NCBI GenBank assembly: GCA_003697085.1
Contig: RFFU01000076.1
Location: 1-59,167, forward strand
Source: Candidatus Hydrogenedentota bacterium
Lineage (GTDB): Bacteria; UBA8481; J006
Length of the DNA: 59,167 nucleotides
Direction of reading: 5' to 3'
The notes beneath the pieces are model-generated. The model saw nothing but the letters and a program-made list of their open reading frames with translations. It was not told the DNA's origin and did not search any database. Of the stretch, positions 8,816 through 16,009 are shown in pieces; position 1 is the first letter of the stretch, and each line of letters starts with the position of its first letter. Both the position numbers and the translations under genes were made by a program.

Positions 8816-9783
8816 AAGCCTTGATCACGGGAATCGGTGGGCAGGACGGATATTACCTGACCCGTCTTCTTCTGAAGGAAGGCGTCACAGTGTTCGGAGT
8901 CGCCCGGGATCAGGAACGGGCACGCCGTTCCCTCGGGGAGGTCTCTTCCCAGGTGACGATTCTTTCCGGGGATCTCGCGCAATCGGGAGTCTGGCCGTCC
9001 CTTCTTTCCGAGGTGAAGCCGGATGAAATCTATAATCTCGCGGCGCAAACCTCGGTTCCCCGGTCCTGGCAGGATCCTGTCCTCTCCGCGCGCTCCACCG
9101 CCCTCTCCGTTCTCGAGGCTCTTGCCGCTATCCGAGATTCGGCCCCGAAGACCCGTTTCTTTCAGGCCTCGTCGAGCGCGATGTACGGCGAGGCGCGGGA
9201 AAGCCCGCAGACGGAAGAAACTCCCTTTTTTCCGAACACCCCGTATGGAACGGCGAAACTCTTCGCCCACTACGCCGTTATTAATTTCCGCGAGGGGGCC
9301 GGCTTATTCGCGGTCAATGGCATCCTTTTCAATCACGAATCCCCGTTTCGTTCCCCCAACTTCGTCACGCGGAAGATCACACTTGCTGCCGCGCGTATCG
9401 CCGCGGGAAAAGAGCGGAAATTGAAATTGGGACGGCTCGATACGATCCGCGATTGGGGTTTTGCGGGGGATTACGTCCGGGCGATGCGCGCGGCGCTCCG
9501 AGCCGACGCCCCCACGGATTATGTCATCGCCTCCGGCGAAACCCACTCGGTTCGAGAAGTCGTCGAGATCGCCTTCGGCCGGCTCGGGTTGAATTGGAAG
9601 GAATATGTCGAAACAGATTCCGCCTTCTACCGGGTCGCGGAAGCGGATCGTCTCGTCGGAGATTCCTCCCGCGCAAGAAGACTTCTCGGATGGAAACCGA
9701 CCGTGTCGTTTCGAGCATTGATCGAGATGATGGTCGATCGGGACGTGGAGCGGGTCGCGCGCGGGGAGGACGAGGCGGAATAG
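8812..9783 (+). CDS. GDP-mannose 4,6-dehydratase family protein with altered active site
   Basis: Extended short-chain dehydrogenase of 323 residues. GIGGQDGYYL (residues 7-16) is the NAD(P)-binding loop of Gmd enzymes. NLAAQTSV, FNHESPFR, FVTRKIT and RDWGFAGDYVRAM are all close to GDP-mannose 4,6-dehydratase. The catalytic Tyr145 and Lys149 (PYGTAK) are present. However, the active-site SSSEMYG-type motif reads SSSAMYG, so the catalytic glutamate is Ala123; the codon is GCG. It may be a Gmd with changed mechanism or an epimerase/reductase that acts on a related GDP- or CDP-sugar. ATGA overlap with the gene before and 1-nt overlap with the porV gene after place it in the polC-to-porV run. I leave the symbol empty because of the missing residue. 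Confidence 0.85.
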   Translation: MKALITGIGGQDGYYLTRLLLKEGVTVFGVARDQERARRSLGEVSSQVTILSGDLAQSGVWPSLLSEVKPDEIYNLAAQTSVPRSWQDPVLSARSTALSVLEALAAIRDSAPKTRFFQASSSAMYGEARESPQTEETPFFPNTPYGTAKLFAHYAVINFREGAGLFAVNGILFNHESPFRSPNFVTRKITLAAARIAAGKERKLKLGRLDTIRDWGFAGDYVRAMRAALRADAPTDYVIASGETHSVREVVEIAFGRLGLNWKEYVETDSAFYRVAEADRLVGDSSRARRLLGWKPTVSFRALIEMMVDRDVERVARGEDEAE

Positions 9784-10832
9784 TGTCGCGATATCTTTCG
9801 ACGATCGGCATTCTTCTCTGTATCTTTCCCTCCGGAATTGCCGGGGCGTCCGGGCCGGGAACGGCGTCGGGCGAATTCATCTCGATCTATTCCGATGCGC
9901 GACCGGCGGCCTTGGGAGGCGCTTACACGGCGCTTTCCGACAACGCCGCCGGTCTGGCCTTCAATCCCGCCGGCCTCGTCCGCCCCGATCGCAAGGAATT
10001 GACCGCCTCCCAGGTCTATTGGATCGAGAAATCGAAATTCCAACACATCTCTCTTACGTATCCCCTCGGGGGAGGCCGTGACGCCTGGGGCCTCTCGGTT
10101 CTCACATTCGACCCCGGGACCTTCGATCGCACAAATGAACTGGGACTCTTCACCGGCGAACGACTCTCCGCGCGGGACTGGCTCGTGACCTTCGGTTACG
10201 GTCGCGAACTGGGAAGGTTCTGGGCGCTGGGGATCAGCGGGAAGTACGTCATGCGAAAATTGTCCAACTACAACGCGTCCACCTTCGCCATCGACCTCGG
10301 TCTCCAGTACCGGCCGACATCGTCCCCTTTTCTTGTTGGGGTGGCCGTCCAGAATCTCGGAGGAACCCTCAAATTCATTCAGGAGAAGGAGCGTCTGCCG
10401 CTCACCCTCCGAGCCGGTGTCAGTTATCCCTTCTTCTGGAGGAGGATTGTCCTGACCGCCGACGCCGTCAAGGTCGTCGATGAGGACCTCAAGGTCTCGC
10501 TCGGAGCCGAATGGAGTGTTCTGAAGCCGCTGGCCTTGCGGCTGGGCTGGAGCAGTCAGGAAGGGTTGATCAAGGGAATTACCGGAGGAATCGGCGTTAC
10601 CACCGGCCCTCTTGTTCTCGACTACGCTTACGTGCCGTTCAACACCTTCGGCGGCACGCATCGTTTCACGGGAACCTTTCGGTTCGGCCGCCCGCGCCAT
10701 CCGGAAGTGAAACATCTGCCGAAGAGACCATTTCCGGACATCTCGAAGGAACCGGAGCCGCTTCCCGCGCCCCGTCCCCGGCCGAAGCGCCGCATCCGAG
10801 GAATCGAGGTGGAAGGCGAGGAGTCGGAGTGA
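9783..10832 (+). CDS. PorV/PorQ-family outer-membrane barrel protein
   Basis: 349 residues. The GTG at 9783 overlaps the stop of the gmd-like gene and gives a signal peptide (YLSTIGILLCIFPSGIAGA). The mature start, FISIYSDARPAALGGAYTALSDNAAGLAFNPAGL, is the hallmark of the PorV/PorQ/UPF0164 family of FadL-like barrels: a loop around ARPAALGGA, then NPAGL. Alternating short amphipathic strands follow, e.g. GLSVLTFDPGTF and ALGISGKYVMRKLS, ending in a strand near LDYAYVPF. In Bacteroidetes PorV shuttles type IX secretion cargo; in other phyla the role is unclear. This is the first of three paralogues in the window. No type IX core genes are visible. Confidence 0.88.
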   Translation: MSRYLSTIGILLCIFPSGIAGASGPGTASGEFISIYSDARPAALGGAYTALSDNAAGLAFNPAGLVRPDRKELTASQVYWIEKSKFQHISLTYPLGGGRDAWGLSVLTFDPGTFDRTNELGLFTGERLSARDWLVTFGYGRELGRFWALGISGKYVMRKLSNYNASTFAIDLGLQYRPTSSPFLVGVAVQNLGGTLKFIQEKERLPLTLRAGVSYPFFWRRIVLTADAVKVVDEDLKVSLGAEWSVLKPLALRLGWSSQEGLIKGITGGIGVTTGPLVLDYAYVPFNTFGGTHRFTGTFRFGRPRHPEVKHLPKRPFPDISKEPEPLPAPRPRPKRRIRGIEVEGEESE

Positions 10833-11026
10833 CGCCGGGACCGCGCGCTCTGCCGGCAGCCCTGACTCTTTCGGATCCCCGATGGCGCGGACGGCTCAAG
10901 GAACTGAACCGCGCCCGCGCCGCCTTTCTGGATACTTGTGAGAAAGGCTCGGAATTCGGTATCACACTCGAGGATAGGGAAGCCTGTTTTCTCAGGTTCG
11001 CGCCGGCGGCGCGCCGCCGCCGATGA
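10829..11026 (+). CDS. Possible small protein (65 residues)
   Basis: An open frame starting with GTG that overlaps the porV stop (GTGA). It encodes an arginine-rich peptide with a central KELNRARAAFLDTCEKGSEFG segment and two further blocks. I recognise no family. The overlap fits the close packing of the preceding genes, but the C-terminal APAARRRR and lack of a recognisable domain leave it uncertain. It could be a chance frame. Confidence 0.35.
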   Translation: MTPGPRALPAALTLSDPRWRGRLKELNRARAAFLDTCEKGSEFGITLEDREACFLRFAPAARRRR

Positions 11027-11125
11027 CGGCCTACTTCTTGGCCGCTTTGACGCCGTTTCTTCTTCTCTTTTCCGTAATCCCCTCACAGGCGATTGGGTGG
11101 CGGTCCGGTTATCAGACTTTTCCGT

Positions 11126-11757
11126 TCAGGGCAGAGACGCCAGCCGGGTCGATGCGGTCGCAACCAAGACCTTTCGTCCGTTCACCGTTCTGCGCCGAAA
11201 GCCGTCTTTCTTGTTTACGAGTTGAACGGCCGGAACCTTCAGTTTCTTTTGGAAATATAGAAGATTCTCGTCGATATTCTCGTCGCCCTCCCTGGCCTCG
11301 ATAATCAGAAACGGTCTGTTCTTCCGAGCGATCAGGAAATCCACCTCGCGCTTCTCCTTGTCGCGAAGATAATGGAGCGAAAAGTCGCCGACGTCCGAAT
11401 TGTTCCAGAATGTGACGGAGCGAAGCAGTTCCACGGCGACCATATTCTCGAGGCGTGCGGCGCTATCGTCGATCAGAGGATAATTGTAAAGATAGATCTT
11501 CTTCTCTTTCAGAATGGAGCGCGCAACTCTTTTCGACCACGGGGATAACCGAAAGGTCAGGTAGAAGTGATCGAGAAGAGAAAGCCACTCCTTTACGGTG
11601 TCGAAACTTACCTGGAGAACTCCCGCCCCGCCAGGGATTCTCCTCCTCTCCGGGATATGTCCAAGCGACCGCTTCCCAGCACAAGAAAGTGATATTCTCT
11701 TCCAAATTCGTCATAGATGCCCTTGAGATACTCCTTCCAGGGCCGACGCCTATCGGA
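11126..11757 (-). pseudogene. Broken AAA/DUF4143-type ATPase gene
   Basis: Two pieces in different frames. At about 11757-11625 the translation reads WKEYLKGIYDEFGREYHFLV then GSGRLD and GGESLAGR, the sensor region of an AAA_14 ATPase. In another frame, from about 11640 down to 11126, SFDTVKEWLSLLDHFYL, KKIYLYNYPLIDDSAARLEN and EVDFLIARKNRPFLIIEAR give the DUF4143 C-terminal domain. The N-terminal P-loop part is missing, with repeats in its place. About 100 codons between SLAGR and SFDTVKEW are also missing compared with the intact paralogue at 18551-19732. A deletion/frameshift relic of an addiction- or mobile-element-associated ATPase. Confidence 0.85.
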
Positions 11758-11817
11758 TACCGCCCGATCCGTTCGTCCGGATCCGCCGCCTGAAAAGGGT
11801 GGAACGGAGAGGGTAGG

Positions 11818-12058
11818 AGAAAGGCAAAAGGCAAAGGGCAAAAGGGAAAAGGAAAAAGGGGAAGAAGCAATCCCTGGTAGCGCGGGCATCTTGCCTGCAG
11901 GAACCGCGCGCAGGTTCTCCAACCTGCGGGGGCCGATTGGCACCCCCTATGTCATTCCGAGCGCCAGCGAGGAATCCCCTCGACGGGGTATCAGGCGCTG
12001 GGGGCCGATCGGCACTCGTGGGGGATTCCTCGTCGGGCTGCGCCCTCCTCGGAATGAC
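11818..12058. repeat. Purine tract plus composite dispersed repeat, copy 2
   Basis: Starts with GGCAAAAGGCAAAGGGCAAA-type DNA to about 11872, then GGTAGCGCGGGCATCTTGCC, the GCAGGTTCTCCAACCTGC hairpin, GGGGGCCGATTGGCAC, a TGTCATTCCGAG-to-GAGGAATCCCC unit and its inverted partner GGGGATTCCTCGTCGGGC to CTCGGAATGACA. Same modules as 84-300, reordered. It occupies the place where the N-terminus of the broken ATPase should be. Confidence 0.8.
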
Positions 12059-12210
12059 ACCACGGTTAGGTGACCGGCCGATCGCTCCTCACCCCTACCT
12101 GTCCTGCACCTCACGTCTTTCTTTTCCTCCTCCTTCCAGGTGGCTCACCATGTACCTGTGCATTTCCAGGACTTCCTTCTTTTCTTTTCCCTGTTTGGGT
12201 ACGGAGGCGG

Positions 12211-12216
12211 TATAAT
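12211..12216 (+). promoter_or_regulatory. -10 element (TATAAT) before the ComEA-like gene
   Basis: A perfect TATAAT, 39 nt before the TTG start. No good -35 hexamer at 16-18 nt, so an activator or weak promoter is possible. Confidence 0.45.
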
Positions 12217-12255
12217 AGAATGCTCCGAATCAGGGAGTGAGAAAGGAATGCGACG

Positions 12256-13407
12256 TTGACGGCTCTGAAGAAGGGAATCCTTGTTGCGGAGATCACGGCG
12301 CTTTTGGGGGGAGGAGCCGTGATTGCGCTCGTTCCGACGTCGTCCGGCCTACCGAAACCGGTCAAGATTTCCGCTGGAGAGAGGAAGGTTTATAAGGCAA
12401 CCGATCTGAAGGCGGAACCGATCGATCTTTTGACGCCTGAGGAGCGAAAGGAACTCGAAAACGAGCTGAAGGTCGATCTGAATACCGCCTCGGTCGAGGA
12501 GCTCCTCTTGATTCCGCGGGTGGGGCCCTCGATGGCGAGTGCGATTGTGAAGTACCGTGAGGAACACGGCCCGTTCAACTCGTATGATGAGGTGGACGAG
12601 ATTCCGCGGGTCGGGAAAAGTATGCTCGAGGTCTTCAAGAAATACACGAAATTGGGAGGCGCCGACCCGAGCAAGGTCAAGAAGAAGAGTGATGTCGTGG
12701 ACATCAACACGGCGACGGAAGAGGATCTCCAGCGTCTTCCGCGGGTGGGGCCGGCGATGGCGAAGGCGATCGTGGAGTACCGCGAGAAACACGGTCCGTT
12801 CACAAGCGTGGAGGATCTGACGAAGGTTCCGAGGATTGGCTCGAAACTTCTGGAGACGATTCGGGAGAAGATCGTCGTGTCAGGAGGAAAGACTGGTACA
12901 ACCGTCGCCTCATTGCAATCGGAGGCGGGGCTGGACTTGAACAAGTCGACCGCCGAGGAGCTGACGAAGATACCCGGAATCGGACCTTCGACGGCGGAGG
13001 CGATCGTGAAGTACCGAGAGGAACACGGGGATTTCAAATCGATCGAGGAATTGGACAACGTACCGCGGATCGGCCCTTCGAAGATCGAAAAAATCCGGCC
13101 GTATCTCCGCGTATCGGCCACGACGGTTCTGACGGGTCGCGGGGAGGCTGTCGCGCGCCGTGAGGAAGGGCGGGGAGCAACGAAAACACAACCCGGCTCC
13201 TCGGCTCCCGGCGCGCCGGTCAATATCAACACCGCTTCGGCCGCGGATCTCGAAAAGATAAAAGGAATCGGCCCCTCCACGGCGAAAGCGATCGTGAAGT
13301 ACCGCGAAGAGAACGGCCCCTTCAGCAGCCTCGAGGAACTCGACAACGTTCCACGCATCGGTCCATCGAAGATCGAAAAAATCCGTCCTTACGTGACCGT
13401 CGAATGA
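12256..13407 (+). CDS. Membrane-anchored ComEA-like protein with four HhH modules
   Basis: 383 residues. Residues 1-30 form a membrane anchor (ILVAEITALLGGGAVIALV). Four ComEA helix-hairpin-helix modules follow, at about 74-134, 150-208, 226-288 and 322-383, each beginning with VDLNTAS/VNINTAS-type motifs and carrying IPRVGPSMASAIVKYREE hairpins. Modules 3 and 4 are nearly identical over IGPSKIEKIRPY and AIVKYREE, in DNA as well as protein, so they arose by recent internal duplication. ComEA proteins bind double-stranded DNA in the periplasm during transformation and normally have one module. The TTG start has AAAGGA about 9 nt upstream; the nearby ATG at 12248 leads only to a stop. It overlaps the MBL gene by 4 nt. 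Confidence 0.88.
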   Translation: MTALKKGILVAEITALLGGGAVIALVPTSSGLPKPVKISAGERKVYKATDLKAEPIDLLTPEERKELENELKVDLNTASVEELLLIPRVGPSMASAIVKYREEHGPFNSYDEVDEIPRVGKSMLEVFKKYTKLGGADPSKVKKKSDVVDINTATEEDLQRLPRVGPAMAKAIVEYREKHGPFTSVEDLTKVPRIGSKLLETIREKIVVSGGKTGTTVASLQSEAGLDLNKSTAEELTKIPGIGPSTAEAIVKYREEHGDFKSIEELDNVPRIGPSKIEKIRPYLRVSATTVLTGRGEAVARREEGRGATKTQPGSSAPGAPVNINTASAADLEKIKGIGPSTAKAIVKYREENGPFSSLEELDNVPRIGPSKIEKIRPYVTVE

Positions 13408-14639
13408 CGTCCTCCTCCCGCCCGACAGATCCTTTCGAAGAGTATCGGTTGTCGCGTACGCCTCCGACCCGTCGCACCGGAATTCTCGAATGGATTCTAA
13501 TTCTGCTTCTTGGGCTTGCCAACGCGGGTGTGTGGATCGTTGCCGGTCCGCGTTTGGCGGCGAGGGAAGGCTCCGTTTCGGGGGTAAAAGCCCGCGGAGT
13601 GATGCCGGACGGCGTCCTGACCGTGGTCCAACTCGATGTCGGGCAGGGAGATGGAACCTTCATTCATACCCCCGGCGGCAAGAACATTCTCATCGACGCC
13701 GGAGAAGGGGAGCATCCGGAAAATCAGTATTCCCGGCAGTATCCTGCGACGAAGGAGGTCGTGATTCCGTTCCTGGCTCTGCACGGAATCGTCGATCTCG
13801 ATCTCGTCATCCTGACGCATCCCGATTCGGATCACGGCGGAGGTATGCCGGACCTCTTCGAATGGGTCCTTTCGAATGGAGGTCATGTGCGGCGGTTCGT
13901 CGATCCGGGAATCACGAAGGCGGCGCGCTTTTATCAAGACATCCTCGAGGCGATCGAGAAACTCGATATTCCCTATTACGCGGTCCTGGATCCTTCGACG
14001 GAAAAACCCGTCGAGTACCCGAAAGGGGTTTTCGAGGGATTTCCCGGAGGGACCTTGATCGGAAACGAGATCGTCCACGATCCGACAATTGCCTTCCAGA
14101 TTCTGGGGCCGCTCGGGCTCATCAACGAAGGGGATGCTGCGAACGATCATTCGATCGTGACGCGCATCCAATGCGGCGATATCTCCTTTCTCTCGGCGGG
14201 CGATGCCGAAGCCGCGGAAGAAGAGATGTTGGTCCGCTTCTGGGGGAAACGGCTCCATTCCACGGTCCACTTCCCTCCGCATCACGGCTCGAAGACCTCC
14301 CATCATCCGTTTTGGATCCGCATGGTGAATCCGGAGATCATAAGCACGTCGAGCCATCCCCCCGTTTTCGGGCATCCGGCTCCGGAAACTCTGGCGGCTT
14401 ACAAGAAGTTCTGTAAACCGCCGCCGCGGCTCTACCTCCGCACCGACCTCAACGGGGATATCTGGTACAGAACGGATGGAAAGAAACTGGCAATCCGCAC
14501 GCAGTTCAAATATCAAGGCGAAGAGAAGCAGTGGGAGCCGGGGAAGAGGGGAGAGTGGAAACTTTACAGGAGGTTTGAGGCCAATGCTCCGACGATCTGG
14601 GAAGACTGTCATCCGGTGCCGGGAACGGATGAACTCTAA
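13404..14639 (+). CDS. Membrane-anchored metallo-beta-lactamase-fold protein, ComEC C-terminal type
   Basis: 411 residues. One N-terminal membrane helix (ILEWILILLLGLANAGVWIV, about 31-50) is followed by the MBL domain. Motifs: VVQLDVGQGDGTFI with ILIDAG, the metal-binding THPDSDHGGG near residue 140, SAGDAEAAEEE near 270 and FPPHHGSKTSHH near 295. This set is typical of the nuclease-like domain at the end of ComEC, but the polytopic ComEC channel is absent. The helix should place the domain outside the inner membrane. ATGA overlap with the ComEA gene before it, and overlap with the ComEA lipoprotein gene after it, make a tight operon. Likely role: degrading or processing extracellular DNA held by the ComEA proteins; this is inferred. 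A C-terminal extension of about 80 residues is unassigned. Confidence 0.85.
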   Translation: MTSSSRPTDPFEEYRLSRTPPTRRTGILEWILILLLGLANAGVWIVAGPRLAAREGSVSGVKARGVMPDGVLTVVQLDVGQGDGTFIHTPGGKNILIDAGEGEHPENQYSRQYPATKEVVIPFLALHGIVDLDLVILTHPDSDHGGGMPDLFEWVLSNGGHVRRFVDPGITKAARFYQDILEAIEKLDIPYYAVLDPSTEKPVEYPKGVFEGFPGGTLIGNEIVHDPTIAFQILGPLGLINEGDAANDHSIVTRIQCGDISFLSAGDAEAAEEEMLVRFWGKRLHSTVHFPPHHGSKTSHHPFWIRMVNPEIISTSSHPPVFGHPAPETLAAYKKFCKPPPRLYLRTDLNGDIWYRTDGKKLAIRTQFKYQGEEKQWEPGKRGEWKLYRRFEANAPTIWEDCHPVPGTDEL

Positions 14640-15414
14640 AAAGACGGACATTCCGGTGTTGTCGAGGTTCGGGGATCATGTGCGGCCGATATGTCTTTTC
14701 GTTTTGGTCGCAGCGATTCTCATGGCGCCTCTGGGATGCGGTGGCGACAGTGGTTCCTTGCCGGGACTGAGCAACCGAGCTTCGAAGGCGGATGCGTCCG
14801 GATTCTCAAAAAAGAAGTCCCGGCGACGGCGCGGGGAGAAGCCAAAGGAGGCTCCGCCGCTCGAGGGACCGGTTCCGATCAACGAGGTGACAGCGAAGGA
14901 ACTGGATCGGTACAAGATTCCTCGTCTGGGAATCGCCACGGCGCGGAAGATCGTGGAGTATCGCGAGGAACACGGTCCGTTCCGGTCCTACGAGGATCTC
15001 GACAGGGCCCCGCGCGTCGGGCCTTCAATGCTGGAAGCCTTCAAGAAGGTAGGAGTCGATTTCGGTGAGGCGGCGGATTCACGGCCGGAAGAGGGAGCGG
15101 CGCCGGAGATTGAAACGAATCGGGAGGAATCAAGCGCGAGCCAAGCGACGGCGGATGCCAAGGCGAAAGCCGAGGTGAAGACCGAGAACCCCGGCGCAGC
15201 GAAAACCGGCTCGGAAGAGGAAAGGGTGAACATCAATACCGCGTCGAAAGAGGAATTGATGACGATAAAAGGGATCGGCCCGTCACTGGCTCAAAAGATA
15301 CTGGATGCTCGGGCGGAGAAGGGAGTGTTCCAGTCGTGGGATGACGTCGACGAGATTCCCGGCGTGGGGGAAAAGAAACTCGAGTCGCTCAAGAAGCAAA
15401 TGACCCTGGAATAA
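14629..15414 (+). CDS. ComEA-like lipoprotein with two HhH modules
   Basis: 261 residues from ATG 14629, which lies inside the end of the MBL gene. The start gives a lipoprotein-type signal (PICLFVLVAAILMAPLGCGG), cleaved before Cys37, although the residue at -3 is a proline rather than the usual Leu. A basic linker (KKKSRRRRGEKPK) leads to a first HhH module (INEVTAKELDRYKIPRLG), then an alanine/glutamate-rich spacer and a canonical second module (VNINTASKEELMTIKGIGPS). It probably sits in the inner leaflet of the outer membrane or the outer face of the inner membrane and binds DNA. The tight gene order with the four-module ComEA and the MBL protein argues for one complex. Confidence 0.85.
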   Translation: MNSKKTDIPVLSRFGDHVRPICLFVLVAAILMAPLGCGGDSGSLPGLSNRASKADASGFSKKKSRRRRGEKPKEAPPLEGPVPINEVTAKELDRYKIPRLGIATARKIVEYREEHGPFRSYEDLDRAPRVGPSMLEAFKKVGVDFGEAADSRPEEGAAPEIETNREESSASQATADAKAKAEVKTENPGAAKTGSEEERVNINTASKEELMTIKGIGPSLAQKILDARAEKGVFQSWDDVDEIPGVGEKKLESLKKQMTLE

Positions 15415-15434
15415 AAGATTTTCGGGCCAGGGGG

Positions 15435-15462
15435 TTGAAAAATCGGCGGAGGAGCGTATAAT
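15435..15462 (+). promoter_or_regulatory. Strong sigma-70-type promoter
   Basis: TTGAAA (15435-15440), 16-nt spacer, TATAAT (15457-15462). It gives a leader of about 65 nt before the 67-residue gene at 15534. Confidence 0.75.
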
Positions 15463-15533
15463 TTTGAGTAAGGACGTTTGGTGCGAAAGAAGATTCAAAA
15501 AAATTCGCCCAAAAAAAGCAGGGAGGGTTGGTT

Positions 15534-15737
15534 ATGCCAGGTATGTTGGAAGGGATTCCGGGAGCCCGTGCGTTCGATGAGGTGCTGGAACAGGGCGGAT
15601 TGGTCAAGCAGCGAAACTTGAATGGGGGAAAGCCCCCACAACCGCGGATCGTGCTGACGCCTCCGTCTACGCCGGAGTTTCGTTCGCGGGTGCTTCAGGC
15701 GCTGGGAGTGGGCAAGAACGTCGTGCTGGAGGCGTAG
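15534..15737 (+). CDS. Small conserved-looking protein of unknown function (67 residues)
   Basis: ATG 15534 follows GGAGGG by 7 nt and sits behind the strong promoter at 15435-15462, so this is likely a real, well-expressed gene. The peptide is soluble in character: no signal peptide or membrane helix. It reads LEGIPGARAFDEVLEQGGLV, then a KQRNLNGGKPPQPRIVL turn and a helix SRVLQALGVGKNVVLEA. I recognise no family. It stands alone between the ComEA cassette and the Wzc-like kinase and has its own transcription unit. A regulator, toxin/antitoxin component or modified-peptide precursor cannot be told apart from sequence. Confidence 0.7.
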   Translation: MPGMLEGIPGARAFDEVLEQGGLVKQRNLNGGKPPQPRIVLTPPSTPEFRSRVLQALGVGKNVVLEA

Positions 15738-15939
15738 AGCCTCCGCGGACGCCGATTTCAGGGGGAACAGAAGACCGTGTCCTGAACCGGGAGGGGAAGG
15801 TCTCCCTCCGGAGCCGTCCAGCGCAAGACTTTCGTCATAACAAGAAGGGCGGAATTCGTCGCGGTGGGAAAAAACTGCGTTCCGGCACCGCCCCCCGCCG
15901 TCTCGTGGAAAACTCACATCCGCTCCGATCTCTAATTTC

Positions 15940-15968
15940 TTGAGTCTGAAGGATTTTTCGCCGATAAT
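15940..15968 (+). promoter_or_regulatory. Promoter of the Wzc-like gene
   Basis: TTGAGT (15940-15945), 17-nt spacer, GATAAT (15963-15968). It lies 42 nt before TTG 16010 and 171 nt before the ATT candidate start at 16139. Confidence 0.6.
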
Positions 15969-16009
15969 CGAAGGGGATTCCGGTATGTCTGGGCGCGTGC
16001 CGGAAATCC

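Larger units (their letters stand above)
11027..12255. other. Repeat-rich region with a decayed ATPase gene
   Basis: No intact gene. It contains minus-strand remains of a DUF4143-type ATPase (11126-11757), a purine tract (11818-11872), composite repeat copy 2 (11873-12058) and the promoter region of the ComEA-like gene. Nothing clear is seen at 12060-12180. Confidence 0.8.

Noticed and set aside
15738-16009. c-di-GMP or other riboswitch before the Wzc-like gene
   Set aside because: Some stems can be drawn (GGGAG/CTCCC near 15810), but no conserved riboswitch core is visible.
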